From NCBI RefSeq assembly GCF_001590865.1, contig NZ_BBUY01000005.1, positions 496,001 to 560,000 on the forward strand: a DNA stretch of 64,000 bases, read 5' to 3'. Of the stretch, positions 43,863 to 52,916 are shown piece after piece. This DNA is from Streptomyces sp. NBRC 110611 (GTDB taxonomy: Bacteria; Actinomycetota; Actinomycetes; Streptomycetales; Streptomycetaceae). A program made the position numbers and the translations under genes. The stretch's first letter is position 1. Each line of letters starts with the position of its first letter. The notes under the pieces are model-generated. The model was not told where the DNA came from. It worked only from the letters and a program-made list of their open reading frames with translations, and made no database searches.

Positions 43863-44981
43863 TCACCTTGCCTTGCGCGCGAGAGGCGCGGACTCCTGTC
43901 CCCACTCCCCTCCCATTCCGGCGTTCATGTCGAAGCCGTCGTTCTTGTCGAAGTCGTCGTGTTGGTTGTGGTCGCCGAACTCATGGGGTTTGTCGGGATG
44001 GGGCTCGTGGGGCTTCTCGATGTGGTCGGGATGGGGCGGGTGAGGCGTTTCGATGTGGTCGGGATGGGGTGCGTGAGGCGTTTCGATGGGGTCGAGATGG
44101 GGTGGGTGGGGCGGCTCGGGCGTGTCGACGTGGCAGTGATGATGGCACTTGTGGTGGTGATGATGGTGATGGTGCTTGTGGTGATGGTGATGGTGGTGGT
44201 CATCGTCGCCACCCGGCAGGCGCTTCTGCTGCGGAGTGACAAACGGGGACAGGGGGGCCGGCAGCATGCCGAACGGCGCCGGGGAGCGGGTCACCATCGG
44301 GGAGCTGGAGGCCGCCGGCGAACTGGACGCCGCCGGGGAACCGGACGCAGCCGGGGAGCGCGCCGGGTCGGGGTACGGACGGTCGGAGCGAGCCGGGGAG
44401 CGCGACGGGGCCGGGGAGCGGGAGGGAGCCGCCGTTGGATTTACGGCGGGGCCCGCGGTGCTGGACGGGTCCGGGCGGTCCGGCGCATCGCGGCGGTCGG
44501 GGGGTTCACGGCGGTCGGGAGGTTCACGGCGGTCGGGAGGTTCGCGACGGTTGACGGGATCGCGGCGGTCCGACGGAGCCGAGGAGTGGTCATCCGAAGG
44601 AGCGGGAGAGTCGGACGGGTAGTCGTCGGGCCCGGGCTCCGGGGGTTCCGGGGCGCTGTCCGGGTCGAGCTGCAGACTCCCGTACGTCTTGAACCGGGCC
44701 GCGTCACCCGAGCGCACGACGGCCATCGCCTTCCCCGTGCAGTTACGGGAGGGCCACAGGATCAGGTCGAGCGGGGTGTCGTTGATCACCTGCCCGCCCC
44801 CGGCTCCGAGCCCGTAGCAGTGGTCGTCGCCGGGGTCGAGGATCTTGTACTCCTTGTTATGCGGCCGCATGTGGAAGGTGATGGTGCCGGTCGTGGCCTG
44901 GGCTCCACTGAAGGGTACGAACGCAGCGAGCGCCGTCCCCGTGACGGCCGCGGTGCCCAGGAAGAGGGTCATGTGTCGCAT
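43863..44981 (-). CDS. Secreted His-rich repeat protein, putative metal binder
   Basis: A 372-residue protein with a signal peptide (MRHMTLFLGTAAVTGTALAAF..., cleavage near residue 30). A folded beta-type part with two cysteines (about 31-105) follows, then Pro/Ser/Arg repeats (REPPDR three times; SPAAS repeats). Residues 262-284 are nearly all His with a CHHHCH cluster. The last third repeats PHPPHPDHIE-like units and ends with DH/D-rich text. The His/Cys cluster should bind Ni, Zn or Cu at the cell surface. No known family for the whole. No metal operon partners are adjacent. Confidence 0.75.
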   Translation of the reverse strand: MRHMTLFLGTAAVTGTALAAFVPFSGAQATTGTITFHMRPHNKEYKILDPGDDHCYGLGAGGGQVINDTPLDLILWPSRNCTGKAMAVVRSGDAARFKTYGSLQLDPDSAPEPPEPGPDDYPSDSPAPSDDHSSAPSDRRDPVNRREPPDRREPPDRREPPDRRDAPDRPDPSSTAGPAVNPTAAPSRSPAPSRSPARSDRPYPDPARSPAASGSPAASSSPAASSSPMVTRSPAPFGMLPAPLSPFVTPQQKRLPGGDDDHHHHHHHKHHHHHHHHKCHHHCHVDTPEPPHPPHLDPIETPHAPHPDHIETPHPPHPDHIEKPHEPHPDKPHEFGDHNQHDDFDKNDGFDMNAGMGGEWGQESAPLARKAR

Positions 44982-45071
44982 GGCCCGACAGTTCCCTATG
45001 ACATATCGGACTATTCACATGGAATGGGATATTCACCCGCGTCCACAGCGCCTTCCGCCCCCGCCGGCACC

Positions 45072-47390
45072 TCAGTCCCGCACACTCCCCAGCCACAGCA
45101 TGTCCCGGGCCCGGGTCATGGCCACAAAGAGCTGACTGCGTGCCAGCTCCCCCCGTTCACGGGCGGTTTCCCGGCCGACCTCAGCCACCTCAGCCACCTC
45201 CACCCCCTTCCCGGCCTCGGCCGGTACGGCGTCGACCGGTCTGGCGTCCGCCGGTTTGGCGTCGGCCGACAGGTGGGCGTCGTACCGGGGCAGGTAGACG
45301 CGCTTGAATTCGAGGCCCTTGGCTCGCCGGTAGCTGCCGAGTTTCACGGCCTCGACCGGATGCCCGTCGTACTGCTCCAGCAGACAGACCCGGATCCCGG
45401 CCCGGGTGAGCAGCCGCCGGTAGTGATCGATGGCGCGCTTGAACGGGCACAGGACGGCGGAGTCGGCCAGCTCCTGCGGGGTCAGGGCGCTCAGCGCGGA
45501 CAGCAAGGCCTCGTCGTGCGCGGCCCGGGTCGGCAGGGCGGCGCGCTGCACCCGGCCGTGATGGTAGGTCAGGTCGATGTCCCGGCGGCCCGGCGTGGGC
45601 CGGCCGTCGATGTCCTCGAAGGCGTCATCGGCGACCACGGACAGCGCGGTGTCCACGATCTCCTTGCTGTTGCGGTAATTGGCGCGCAGTACCTGCCCGC
45701 GGTCGCCCCGCACGTCGATACCGGCGTCCGAGAGCCGGAACCCGCCCGGGTAGACGGCCTGTTGCCCGTCGCCCACCAGCAACAGTCCGTTGGGGCTGTC
45801 CCCGACCAGGGCGTGCAGCAGGCGCACCCCGACGAGCGTGAGGTCCTGGACCTCGTCCACCACGACGGCCCGGTAGGCGGAGTGGCCGGTGCGCCCGGCC
45901 GCCTCCGCCAGGGCGAGCGAGAGGACGTCGTTGAAGTCGTGCACCGCGCGCTCGACGCGCTCGGCCTCGTACGCCTCGTACAGCTCCCAGACGGCCTTCC
46001 GGTGCGAGCGGCGAAGGCCCGCGCGGCGGCGACGGCGGGCCAGTGCGGCGTACTCCTCGAAGGAGGTGATGCCGCGTCCCTTGATGACGTAGTCGATCTC
46101 CTCCTTCCAGTAGCGGGGCAGCGGGTCGATCTCGGCGAGGCAGCTGTCCCGGCCGACGTGTTTCCAGGCCAGGCTGAAGGCGGTCTCCGCCTTGTCCCGG
46201 TGCAGGCGGACGGGGACGCCGCGCGCGTGCAGATACTCCTGCGCCCAGGAGTGCAGGCTGCGGAAGTCGACCCGGTCGGCCACCGCCGGGGCCATGGCGG
46301 CGAGGAAGGTGGCCTGGACGCGCGGCAGGTTGTTGGCGAAGGTGACGTACAGGACCCGGCCGTTGGTGCGCTGGGCGAGGTAGGCCGCACGGTGCAGGCC
46401 GACGACGGTCTTGCCGGTACCGGCCGGGCCGCAGATACGGGCGGGACCGGCCCAGTTACGGCGTACGAGGGCGAGCTGGTCCGGGTCGAGGAAGGTCATC
46501 CACTGCTCGATGGGGGCCCGGCGGGCCGTGTCGAGCGCGGCCTCACGCAGCCCGTCGAGGTCGAAAAGGCCGTCATCGAGGCCGTCGTCGGGGGCGTCGT
46601 CGCGGTCGTCGTCGAGGCCGTCAGCGCTGCGCGCGGGCCGGGGGCCGGCGGCTGCGGGCCGGGGGCCGGCGGACACAGGTCGAGGGCCGGCCGGATCCTC
46701 GTATTCGGGGAAGATCCGCCCCAGGTGTTCGGTCAGGGCACGGACCGAGGCCGTCGACAGCCGGGTGCGCTCCGACAGCAGTGCGGGTCCGATCTCCCGC
46801 TCGCCCAGCAGCCGTACCCGCCCCACCTCGCCATCGACCCGCTGCCCGGCGAAGGCCATCAGCGGCCGCACCGCCACGGGGGACATGCCCAGGGACGCCA
46901 CCGCGCCCTCGGCGGTCTTGGTGACCGCGAGCAGCTTGCGGCGGTGCTCGTCGCGTGAGAAGCCGCCGGCCCGCAGCCGGCCGCAGGACGCCTCCGGGGC
47001 GGCCCGCCAGTTCTTGACGTCGATGACGAAGACACCGCCGGGGCCGATCAGCAGCATGTCGACATTGGCCGCCCGGGTGCCCGGCCAGCGCCGGTCCACC
47101 AGCAGCCGCCAGCCCCGTTCGGTCAGCATCAGCAGCTGGGCGACGATGCGCTGCTCCCCCTCGCTCGCCGCCTCCCAGCGCGCGGCCCGCTGCCGGGCCG
47201 CCCGCCACCGTTCCCGCAACAGGCGCTCCTGCCTCCGGGCGTCCTGCACCCGCCGGGACGCCGAACCGCCCCGCCGTCCTGACCCACCCCGCCCTGAACC
47301 GCTCCGCGCCCTGGCACCTGAACTACCCGAACCACCCGAGCTACCGGAGCCACCGGAGCCACCCGACCTACCTGAGCCACCTGCCGCCAT
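45072..47390 (-). CDS. NERD-domain UvrD/Rep-type helicase
   Basis: A 772-residue protein. After a Gly/Ser-rich start, a NERD nuclease-related domain (VDMLLIGPGGVFVIDVKNW, about 115-135) is joined to an SF1 helicase: Walker A GPAGTGKT, Walker B VVVDEVQDLT, motif III GDGQQAVYPGG, motif IV LRANYRNSKEI and final MTRARDMLWLG. It should process DNA ends or damaged forks. The ATG at 47390 follows AGGGGG and avoids the longer low-complexity frame from 47666. It lies 161 bases downstream of geosmin synthase on the same strand. Confidence 0.92.
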   Translation of the reverse strand: MAAGGSGRSGGSGGSGSSGGSGSSGARARSGSGRGGSGRRGGSASRRVQDARRQERLLRERWRAARQRAARWEAASEGEQRIVAQLLMLTERGWRLLVDRRWPGTRAANVDMLLIGPGGVFVIDVKNWRAAPEASCGRLRAGGFSRDEHRRKLLAVTKTAEGAVASLGMSPVAVRPLMAFAGQRVDGEVGRVRLLGEREIGPALLSERTRLSTASVRALTEHLGRIFPEYEDPAGPRPVSAGPRPAAAGPRPARSADGLDDDRDDAPDDGLDDGLFDLDGLREAALDTARRAPIEQWMTFLDPDQLALVRRNWAGPARICGPAGTGKTVVGLHRAAYLAQRTNGRVLYVTFANNLPRVQATFLAAMAPAVADRVDFRSLHSWAQEYLHARGVPVRLHRDKAETAFSLAWKHVGRDSCLAEIDPLPRYWKEEIDYVIKGRGITSFEEYAALARRRRRAGLRRSHRKAVWELYEAYEAERVERAVHDFNDVLSLALAEAAGRTGHSAYRAVVVDEVQDLTLVGVRLLHALVGDSPNGLLLVGDGQQAVYPGGFRLSDAGIDVRGDRGQVLRANYRNSKEIVDTALSVVADDAFEDIDGRPTPGRRDIDLTYHHGRVQRAALPTRAAHDEALLSALSALTPQELADSAVLCPFKRAIDHYRRLLTRAGIRVCLLEQYDGHPVEAVKLGSYRRAKGLEFKRVYLPRYDAHLSADAKPADARPVDAVPAEAGKGVEVAEVAEVGRETARERGELARSQLFVAMTRARDMLWLGSVRD

Positions 47391-47550
47391 CGCTCGCCCC
47401 CTCGCCACCGGCCCCGCGCCTGCCGCCAACTCCGCCACCTGCGGGGGCATGAACCATAGGTCCGTGGCACATGTCGCGACAGCGCGCACGGGAGGAGCAC
47501 AGGGGCACGGCGCGGGACCATACGCCGTGCCCCTGTACAGGCAGCGGCGC

Positions 47551-49902
47551 CTACCCCGCCACCGCCACCGCCCGCTGGAAGAGCCGGGCCGCGGACGTGC
47601 CGAGCCCGGTCGGCGCGCCCAGCCGGCCCGGCGAACCCTGCGGGTGGCGTAGCTCGGGCTCGACATAGCGGCGGCAGCCCCGGTGCCAGTTCAGGATTCC
47701 GGCCATCCAGTTCTCCAGCTCGTGCACATAGCCGTCCAGCACCTCACGCGCCTCGTCCGAGAGGTGGAAATCGTCGTAGACGACCGGTAGTTGTTCCTGG
47801 GCGACATGCTGGAACTCCCGCAGACGGGAGGTCATGAGGTCCGTGACGATGGCCAGCCCGCTCGGGTAGTCGCAGTCGAAGAAGGTCTGGACGACCAGGA
47901 TGCCGTTGTGCACCTCGCCCTCGTACTCGACCTCCTTCTGGTACGAGAAGACGTCGTTCATCAGGCATGCGAAGTCGGCGGCGGAGTTCTCCAGCGAGCG
48001 CATCGCGCCGGTGCGGTAGACCTCCGGCGGGACCTGCCGGCCGTGGCCGATGCGACTGAGAGCCATGGTGAGGTCGGAGCCGAAGGTGGCTCGGCGCATC
48101 TCGATGTAGTCGACGGGGTCGGGGACGCGGTTCTGGACCTGGTTCTCGATCTCCCAGAGCCAGCTGGCCGTCATGGTGTCGATGGCATGGCGGAAGCTTC
48201 GGCGCGCCGCGGGCGTCATCGGTCCCGCGGTGCGCGTCCACAGGTCCGCAAGCGCCCGTTCGAGGGCGTTGACCGGCTCCGGCGTGCGGACGTCGGGCCC
48301 CGATGCGGTGGCGGAGAGACCCGATGCGGTGGCGGAGAGGTCGAGTGGCATGAACGACGACAGCCGCTCGGTGCACGCCTTGGCCGCGACGATGTCCCTG
48401 GTCCGGCCGAAGACCTGCGGGTAGTAGTCGTCCGCGTACGTGCCCCAGGCCAGCCACTGGGAACTCAGGTCGAGTTGCTCCGGCGTGGCGTCCGGGTGGA
48501 GGCCAGCCGCGCAGAGCGCCAGGTCGTGGCGGACCATCGCGGGCTCGTCCCACACGTCCGAGAGCGGCACGCCGGGCTGCGGCTGGAGCATGCCCATCCG
48601 GTGAGCCCACTCGATCACCCGGCGGCGGGCGCCCTCCAGATGGGGGCTGAGGCTGAGCGGGAACGGCAGGGCGATGTCGGGGATCTGCGACGGCCCGACC
48701 TGCTGGTGCGGGATGTGGGTGGCGCTGCGGAAGCGGTGCGCACCGCCCGTGGCCAGCGCCGCCTTCAGATCCGCCGCGGAGGTGCCGAGGCCACCCACGC
48801 GGGACGGCGACCAGGGCGGTTCCGCGGCGTGGGCCACGGACCAGGGCCGCACGTGCGGTACCGCGGCGTGAACCACGGACCAGGGCCGTACCCCGGCATG
48901 GGCCGCCGCCCCGCCGCCGTTCATATAGCGGCTGGAGCGCATATGCCATTCATGGCCGCCCGACTGCCAGTCCTGTAGCCCCTTGGCGTACGCCAGCACA
49001 TCCGCACAGGCCCCGGCGTCCAGCCCCTTCTCCAGGAAGAGCGCCGGCAGCTCCATGACAACAGTGTTCTCGAACTGCTGGAGCCGCGAGGTGATCAGGT
49101 CGTTGACAGCGTCCGCGGCCTCCTGGGTGGTGCAGTCCAGGAAGGTCTCCAGCACCAGGACACCATTGCTCAACTCGCCCTCGTCCTCGGTCTCCCGCTG
49201 GTAGGAGAAGAGGTCGTTGCGCAGGTGGACGCCGTCGGCGAAGGTGTCGCGCAGCACCCGCAGCGGGCGCGAGTCCGCGACGGCCGCCGGTACCTCGGCC
49301 CCGGTCGCGTACTCCACCAGGCCCGCCGACCAGGGCGCGCCACCCACCTTGCGGCGCATCTCGATGTACTCGACGGGGTTGGGCACCCGGGCGATATTGA
49401 TGTTGGACAGTTCCCACAGCGATTCGTTGAGCAGGTGCTCGGTGCTCTCGGCGAACCGTTTCCGCCAGGCCATCGACATCTGCGGCACGGTGCGCGCCCA
49501 CAGGTCGGCGAGCCCCGCCTCGACCGGGTTGGCCGGCTCGGGCACGGGCGTGGCGTCGTCCATCGGCATGAAGGCGGGCAGCCGGTCGAGGTACTCCTTG
49601 CCGCCCTCCCGGTCCAGCGTCCGCTTGAACTTCTCCAGGAAGTGGTCGTCGAAGAAGAAGACCCAGACGTACCAGTCGGTCACCAGGGAGAGCGCATCGG
49701 CGTCGCAGTCCGGGTGGGTGTACGAGCAGAGCAGCGCGTAGTCGTGGGCGTCGAGGTCGCTCTCGTCCCAGATGCCCGAGCCCTCCAGCATGCCCATGTC
49801 GCGGGCCCACTTCCTGGAATGGGTACGTGCCGTCTCCAGGTGCGGATTGAGCCGCGCCGGATACGGCGTGTAGAACTCGGGCAGTTCAAATGGCTGTGTC
49901 AC
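47551..49902 (-). CDS. geoA: Germacradienol/geosmin synthase
   Basis: The bifunctional terpene cyclase that turns farnesyl diphosphate into germacradienol and then geosmin, the earthy odorant. The 783-residue protein has two cyclase domains. The N-terminal one has DDHFLE at residues 85-90 and NDLFSYQRETE near 230. The C-terminal one has DDYYPQ and NDVFSYQKEVE. Longer than the ~725 residues of typical members because the inter-domain linker (about 330-390) carries repeated RPWSVVHAA text. The start is GTG at 49902. No other terpene genes are adjacent. Confidence 0.95.
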   Translation of the reverse strand: MTQPFELPEFYTPYPARLNPHLETARTHSRKWARDMGMLEGSGIWDESDLDAHDYALLCSYTHPDCDADALSLVTDWYVWVFFFDDHFLEKFKRTLDREGGKEYLDRLPAFMPMDDATPVPEPANPVEAGLADLWARTVPQMSMAWRKRFAESTEHLLNESLWELSNINIARVPNPVEYIEMRRKVGGAPWSAGLVEYATGAEVPAAVADSRPLRVLRDTFADGVHLRNDLFSYQRETEDEGELSNGVLVLETFLDCTTQEAADAVNDLITSRLQQFENTVVMELPALFLEKGLDAGACADVLAYAKGLQDWQSGGHEWHMRSSRYMNGGGAAAHAGVRPWSVVHAAVPHVRPWSVAHAAEPPWSPSRVGGLGTSAADLKAALATGGAHRFRSATHIPHQQVGPSQIPDIALPFPLSLSPHLEGARRRVIEWAHRMGMLQPQPGVPLSDVWDEPAMVRHDLALCAAGLHPDATPEQLDLSSQWLAWGTYADDYYPQVFGRTRDIVAAKACTERLSSFMPLDLSATASGLSATASGPDVRTPEPVNALERALADLWTRTAGPMTPAARRSFRHAIDTMTASWLWEIENQVQNRVPDPVDYIEMRRATFGSDLTMALSRIGHGRQVPPEVYRTGAMRSLENSAADFACLMNDVFSYQKEVEYEGEVHNGILVVQTFFDCDYPSGLAIVTDLMTSRLREFQHVAQEQLPVVYDDFHLSDEAREVLDGYVHELENWMAGILNWHRGCRRYVEPELRHPQGSPGRLGAPTGLGTSAARLFQRAVAVAG

Positions 49903-50074
49903 GTTGCCGGCCTCTTCCCCTGCGTACGGACGGTACGGAAGGAGGACGCACGGACCACGCCCCCCTGCCGGGGCAGCGCTACCCTGCCGTTCGGCGCACT
50001 AGGCCTTGTGGAGGAAGAGGCCCCGTCCAGTTCCGCCCAGCCGCGCATTGCGGCCGATCAGCTCCGCTCGACGA

Positions 50075-50962
50075 TCATTGCCACGCCACTTCTGACGCCT
50101 TTCCTTCGTTCCGCATGGCCGTACGGAGGGCGAGTTCCGCCAGGGCCTCGGGCGCTCCCGCCTGGCCCCGGATGCCGGGGAAGGCGTTGATGTCCACGAT
50201 CAGCGGCGCGCCGCCGCCCGCGTCGAGGACGTCCACGCCGTAGACCTCCAGCCCGAATACCTCGCCGACCCGGAGCACGGCCGCCACCCAGGCCGCCGGG
50301 AGCTCCGCGACCGGCAGCGGCAGCGTGCCGCCCCGCCCCTCCGGGGACAGCTCCGAGCGGCGCAGCCCGGCGAAGAGCCGTCCGGCGACCACCCACAGCT
50401 TGTGGTCCCATCCGCTGTTCGCCGTGAACTCCTGTACCACTACCGGCTCTTCGAGCCAGTCGGCGGCCAGCGCCCGCAGGCGTACCGCGCTGTCGGCCCG
50501 GGCCACGAGGTCATGGCGCCGGCTGTACCGGCTCTTGATCACCAGCGGAACGGGCGGCTCCCCGGCCGCGGCCAGCTCGCGCGGTGTCGTCACGCCGACG
50601 GTTCGGGCGAACGGCAGCCCGGCCGCACGAGCCAGCTCCGCCATCTCCACCCGGTCCTGGCAACGGGACGTGGCGGCAACGGAGTTGAGGACGGGCGCGC
50701 CGCACTCCTCCAGCCGGGCGGCGAGCGCGAGCGCGCGGGGCGTACGGGCCTTGAGGAGGTAGACATCGGCCGGCCCACGGCCCGCCCGCCCCTCCGGTCC
50801 TGGACACGCGCCCTCCGATCCCGGACGCATCCCCTCCGGATCGAGCTGCACGACCTCATGCTCCGGATCCAGGTGCACCACCTCATGCTCCGGCGTCAGC
50901 AGGCGGGTGACCGCCGCCAGCACCGGATGACCGGGGTCCGCGGTGATCAGACCGACCTTCAC
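50075..50962 (-). CDS. RimK-like ATP-grasp ligase, second of a tandem pair
   Basis: A 295-residue ATP-grasp enzyme that would join a carboxylate to an amine by an acyl-phosphate. Seen: the lysine strand VPLVIKSRYSRR, VVVQEFTANSGWDHKLWVV and the metal site LIVDINAFPGI (Asp-x-Asn). Residues 25-62 contain a small internal repeat EHEVVHLDP / EHEVVQLDP. The ATG overlaps the stop of the upstream ATP-grasp gene. No precursor peptide or known partner was found near it. Product unknown; peptide or amino acid ligation is the most general guess. Confidence 0.85.
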   Translation of the reverse strand: MKVGLITADPGHPVLAAVTRLLTPEHEVVHLDPEHEVVQLDPEGMRPGSEGACPGPEGRAGRGPADVYLLKARTPRALALAARLEECGAPVLNSVAATSRCQDRVEMAELARAAGLPFARTVGVTTPRELAAAGEPPVPLVIKSRYSRRHDLVARADSAVRLRALAADWLEEPVVVQEFTANSGWDHKLWVVAGRLFAGLRRSELSPEGRGGTLPLPVAELPAAWVAAVLRVGEVFGLEVYGVDVLDAGGGAPLIVDINAFPGIRGQAGAPEALAELALRTAMRNEGKASEVAWQ

Positions 50963-51888
50963 CGCTCACCGCCGATACTCGTCAGCGGGACCGTCGCCGC
51001 CGCGACGGAGGCGGCCGGGTCCGGGACCAGCCGCGGCCCGTTCCCCCTACGGGCCAGCCGCAGTACGGCGGCGGACACCCGGGCGACCGCGTCCGGCACC
51101 TGGCGGAAGCTGGGGAAGTCGTTGATGTCGACGACCACCGGCCCGTCCGGCCCGAGCAGGATGTCCACCCCGTACAGATCGAGCCCGAAGACGGTGCCCA
51201 CTTCCTGGGCGATCCCGGCGACCTCCGGCGTGAGCGGGACCTGACGTTCCGTCACGGCGTGCCCGGGGTGCAGCGGGGAGCACCGCTCGGTGGCGTACAG
51301 CTCACCGGCGACGCAGTACACCTTCAGATCCGTACCGGAGTTGGGCACATACGGCTGCGCGATCAGCAGCCCCCCGGCCGCCCCGGCCGACACCCCCGGC
51401 CGCTCCCCCGGCACGACCGGCCCGTCCCCCGGCTCGACCAACCGGTTCGGCGACTCGACGAACCGGACCGCGCGCCCCGAGCTGCCGTCCGCGGGCTTCA
51501 CCACGAGCGGGTACTCCGCCTCGGGTATCGCCGCGAACTCCTCGGCCCGGGCCGCCGCGTACGTCACCGGGACCGGCAGCCCGTGGGCCCGGGCCAGCAC
51601 CGCGGCCAGCGCCTTGTCGCGCACCCCCCGGATCGCACGGACGTCGTTGACCGTCGGCAGCCCGACGGCGGCTGCGGCCTCCAGGAGGGTCAGCCCCGGG
51701 CCGCCGGAGACCGTCTTGAGGACCCAGGCGTCATGACTGCCCGCCCGTATCGCCTCGGATATGGGGATCAGCGACCGGCCGGGCCACAGCACGTCCACCT
51801 GGTGACCCCAGGCGCTGAGCCGGCCGATCACATCCAACGGCATGCCGTCGTAGCGGTACTGCTCCTCCACCAGGAAGCAGAGTCTCAT
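50959..51888 (-). CDS. RimK-like ATP-grasp ligase, first of a tandem pair
   Basis: A 309-residue ATP-grasp enzyme: PLVVKPADGSSGRAVRF binds ATP, LLIAQPYVPNSGTDLKVY continues the fold and VVVDINDFPSF is the metal site. It is clearly related to the downstream gene at 50075 but diverged in substrate-facing regions. The pair overlap by four bases, so they are made together and may act in sequence or as a heterodimer. Divergent from the Lrp-like regulator at 52126. Substrates unknown. Confidence 0.85.
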   Translation of the reverse strand: MRLCFLVEEQYRYDGMPLDVIGRLSAWGHQVDVLWPGRSLIPISEAIRAGSHDAWVLKTVSGGPGLTLLEAAAAVGLPTVNDVRAIRGVRDKALAAVLARAHGLPVPVTYAAARAEEFAAIPEAEYPLVVKPADGSSGRAVRFVESPNRLVEPGDGPVVPGERPGVSAGAAGGLLIAQPYVPNSGTDLKVYCVAGELYATERCSPLHPGHAVTERQVPLTPEVAGIAQEVGTVFGLDLYGVDILLGPDGPVVVDINDFPSFRQVPDAVARVSAAVLRLARRGNGPRLVPDPAASVAAATVPLTSIGGER

Positions 51889-52125
51889 CGATGCACCCTC
51901 ATCGTCGACGCATGCCCGTCCGCCGTTCGAACGGCAGATCCACGACGCAACAGGATCCCACGGAGAGATCGGCAGACTCCGGACAGCCCCCGCGTGCCCC
52001 TACACCCGGTACACCCCCGTTACACCCCGACGGTGCTTGGCTGAACGAGCAACGGCGGGACATCATCCTCAGTCGGACACATCCTCGCCGCCGCCCCGCC
52101 GCCACGCCCGATTGCGAGTCGCCCC

Positions 52126-52650
52126 ATGCCCCACAAGGACGCGCCCTTCGACGACCTCGACCGCAAGATCATCACGGCGCTGATCGACAACGGCCGGGCG
52201 AGCTTCGCGGAGATCGGGACCGCCATCGGGCTGTCGGCGACCGCGGTCAAGCGGCGGGTGGACCGGCTGCGGGAGAACGACGTGATCACCGGGTTCTCCG
52301 CGACCGTGCACCCGGCCGCGCTGGGCTGGCTGACCGAGGCGTACGTCGAGGTGTACTGCGACAGCGCGGCACCCCCAAGGCGACTGGCCGAGGTGGTGCG
52401 CAACCATCCGGAGATCGCCGCCGCGATGACCGTGACCGGTAACGCCGATGCGCTGCTGCACGTCCGGGCGACCGATGTCGAGCACTTCGAGGAGGTGCTC
52501 GAACGGATCAGGACCGAACCGTTCATCCGCAAGACGATCAGCTACATGGTGCTCTCCCATCTGCTGCCGGAAAGCCCGGAGGCAGGCGCCCGCCGCTCCT
52601 CGACCCGTACCTCGCCCCGCACCGCGACCCGCACTTCGCCCCGGCCCTAG
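52126..52650 (+). CDS. Lrp/AsnC family regulator
   Basis: A 174-residue regulator with one HTH (LDRKIITALIDNGRASFAEIGTAIGLSATAVKRRV, about residues 10-45) and an effector domain (AAMTVTGNADALLHVRATDVEHFEEVLERI). The last ~25 residues are a disordered Arg/Thr/Ser tail (SSTRTSPRTATRTSPRP). It precedes ddaH-rocD on the same strand. In such settings Lrp proteins sense amino acids and control arginine/ornithine use. Confidence 0.92.
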   Translation: MPHKDAPFDDLDRKIITALIDNGRASFAEIGTAIGLSATAVKRRVDRLRENDVITGFSATVHPAALGWLTEAYVEVYCDSAAPPRRLAEVVRNHPEIAAAMTVTGNADALLHVRATDVEHFEEVLERIRTEPFIRKTISYMVLSHLLPESPEAGARRSSTRTSPRTATRTSPRP

Positions 52651-52666
52651 AACAGACGAACCCGAC

Positions 52667-52710
52667 GCAGGAAAGCCGCGCGCATCGGCTCGGATACGCA
52701 GCTTTCCTGC
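52667..52710. promoter_or_regulatory. 10-bp inverted repeat between lrp and ddaH
   Basis: GCAGGAAAGC (52667-52676) and GCTTTCCTGC (52701-52710) are perfect complements 24 bases apart. The structure begins 17 bases past the lrp stop. It may terminate lrp transcription or be an operator for the ddaH-rocD promoter that must lie in 52710-52900. Confidence 0.5.
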
Positions 52711-52916
52711 GCAGTTGCGCATCATTCGATTCTTGTGGCCGGAATGGTCGCTTTCTTACCGTGGATGCACCGCGGATGACGATCAGTAACGGCTGGTGGC
52801 AGGCCGGTCCGGCAGCAGCCGACTGCCTCGGCATGCCCCCCGTACCCGCCCCCGTACACCCCCGTCCAAGTAAACGGCATCCACACCCCCACTCAAGGAA
52901 GCGGAGGGATAGTTCT

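Noticed and set aside
31129..44000. Polyketide or nonribosomal peptide gene cluster
   Set aside because: P450s and exporters are present, but no ketosynthase, adenylation or carrier-protein domains were seen.
43806..46958. 1050-codon open frame on the plus strand
   Set aside because: It is antisense to the His-rich protein and the NERD helicase, both of which show clear domains. The text is low-complexity and typical of shadow frames in high-GC DNA.
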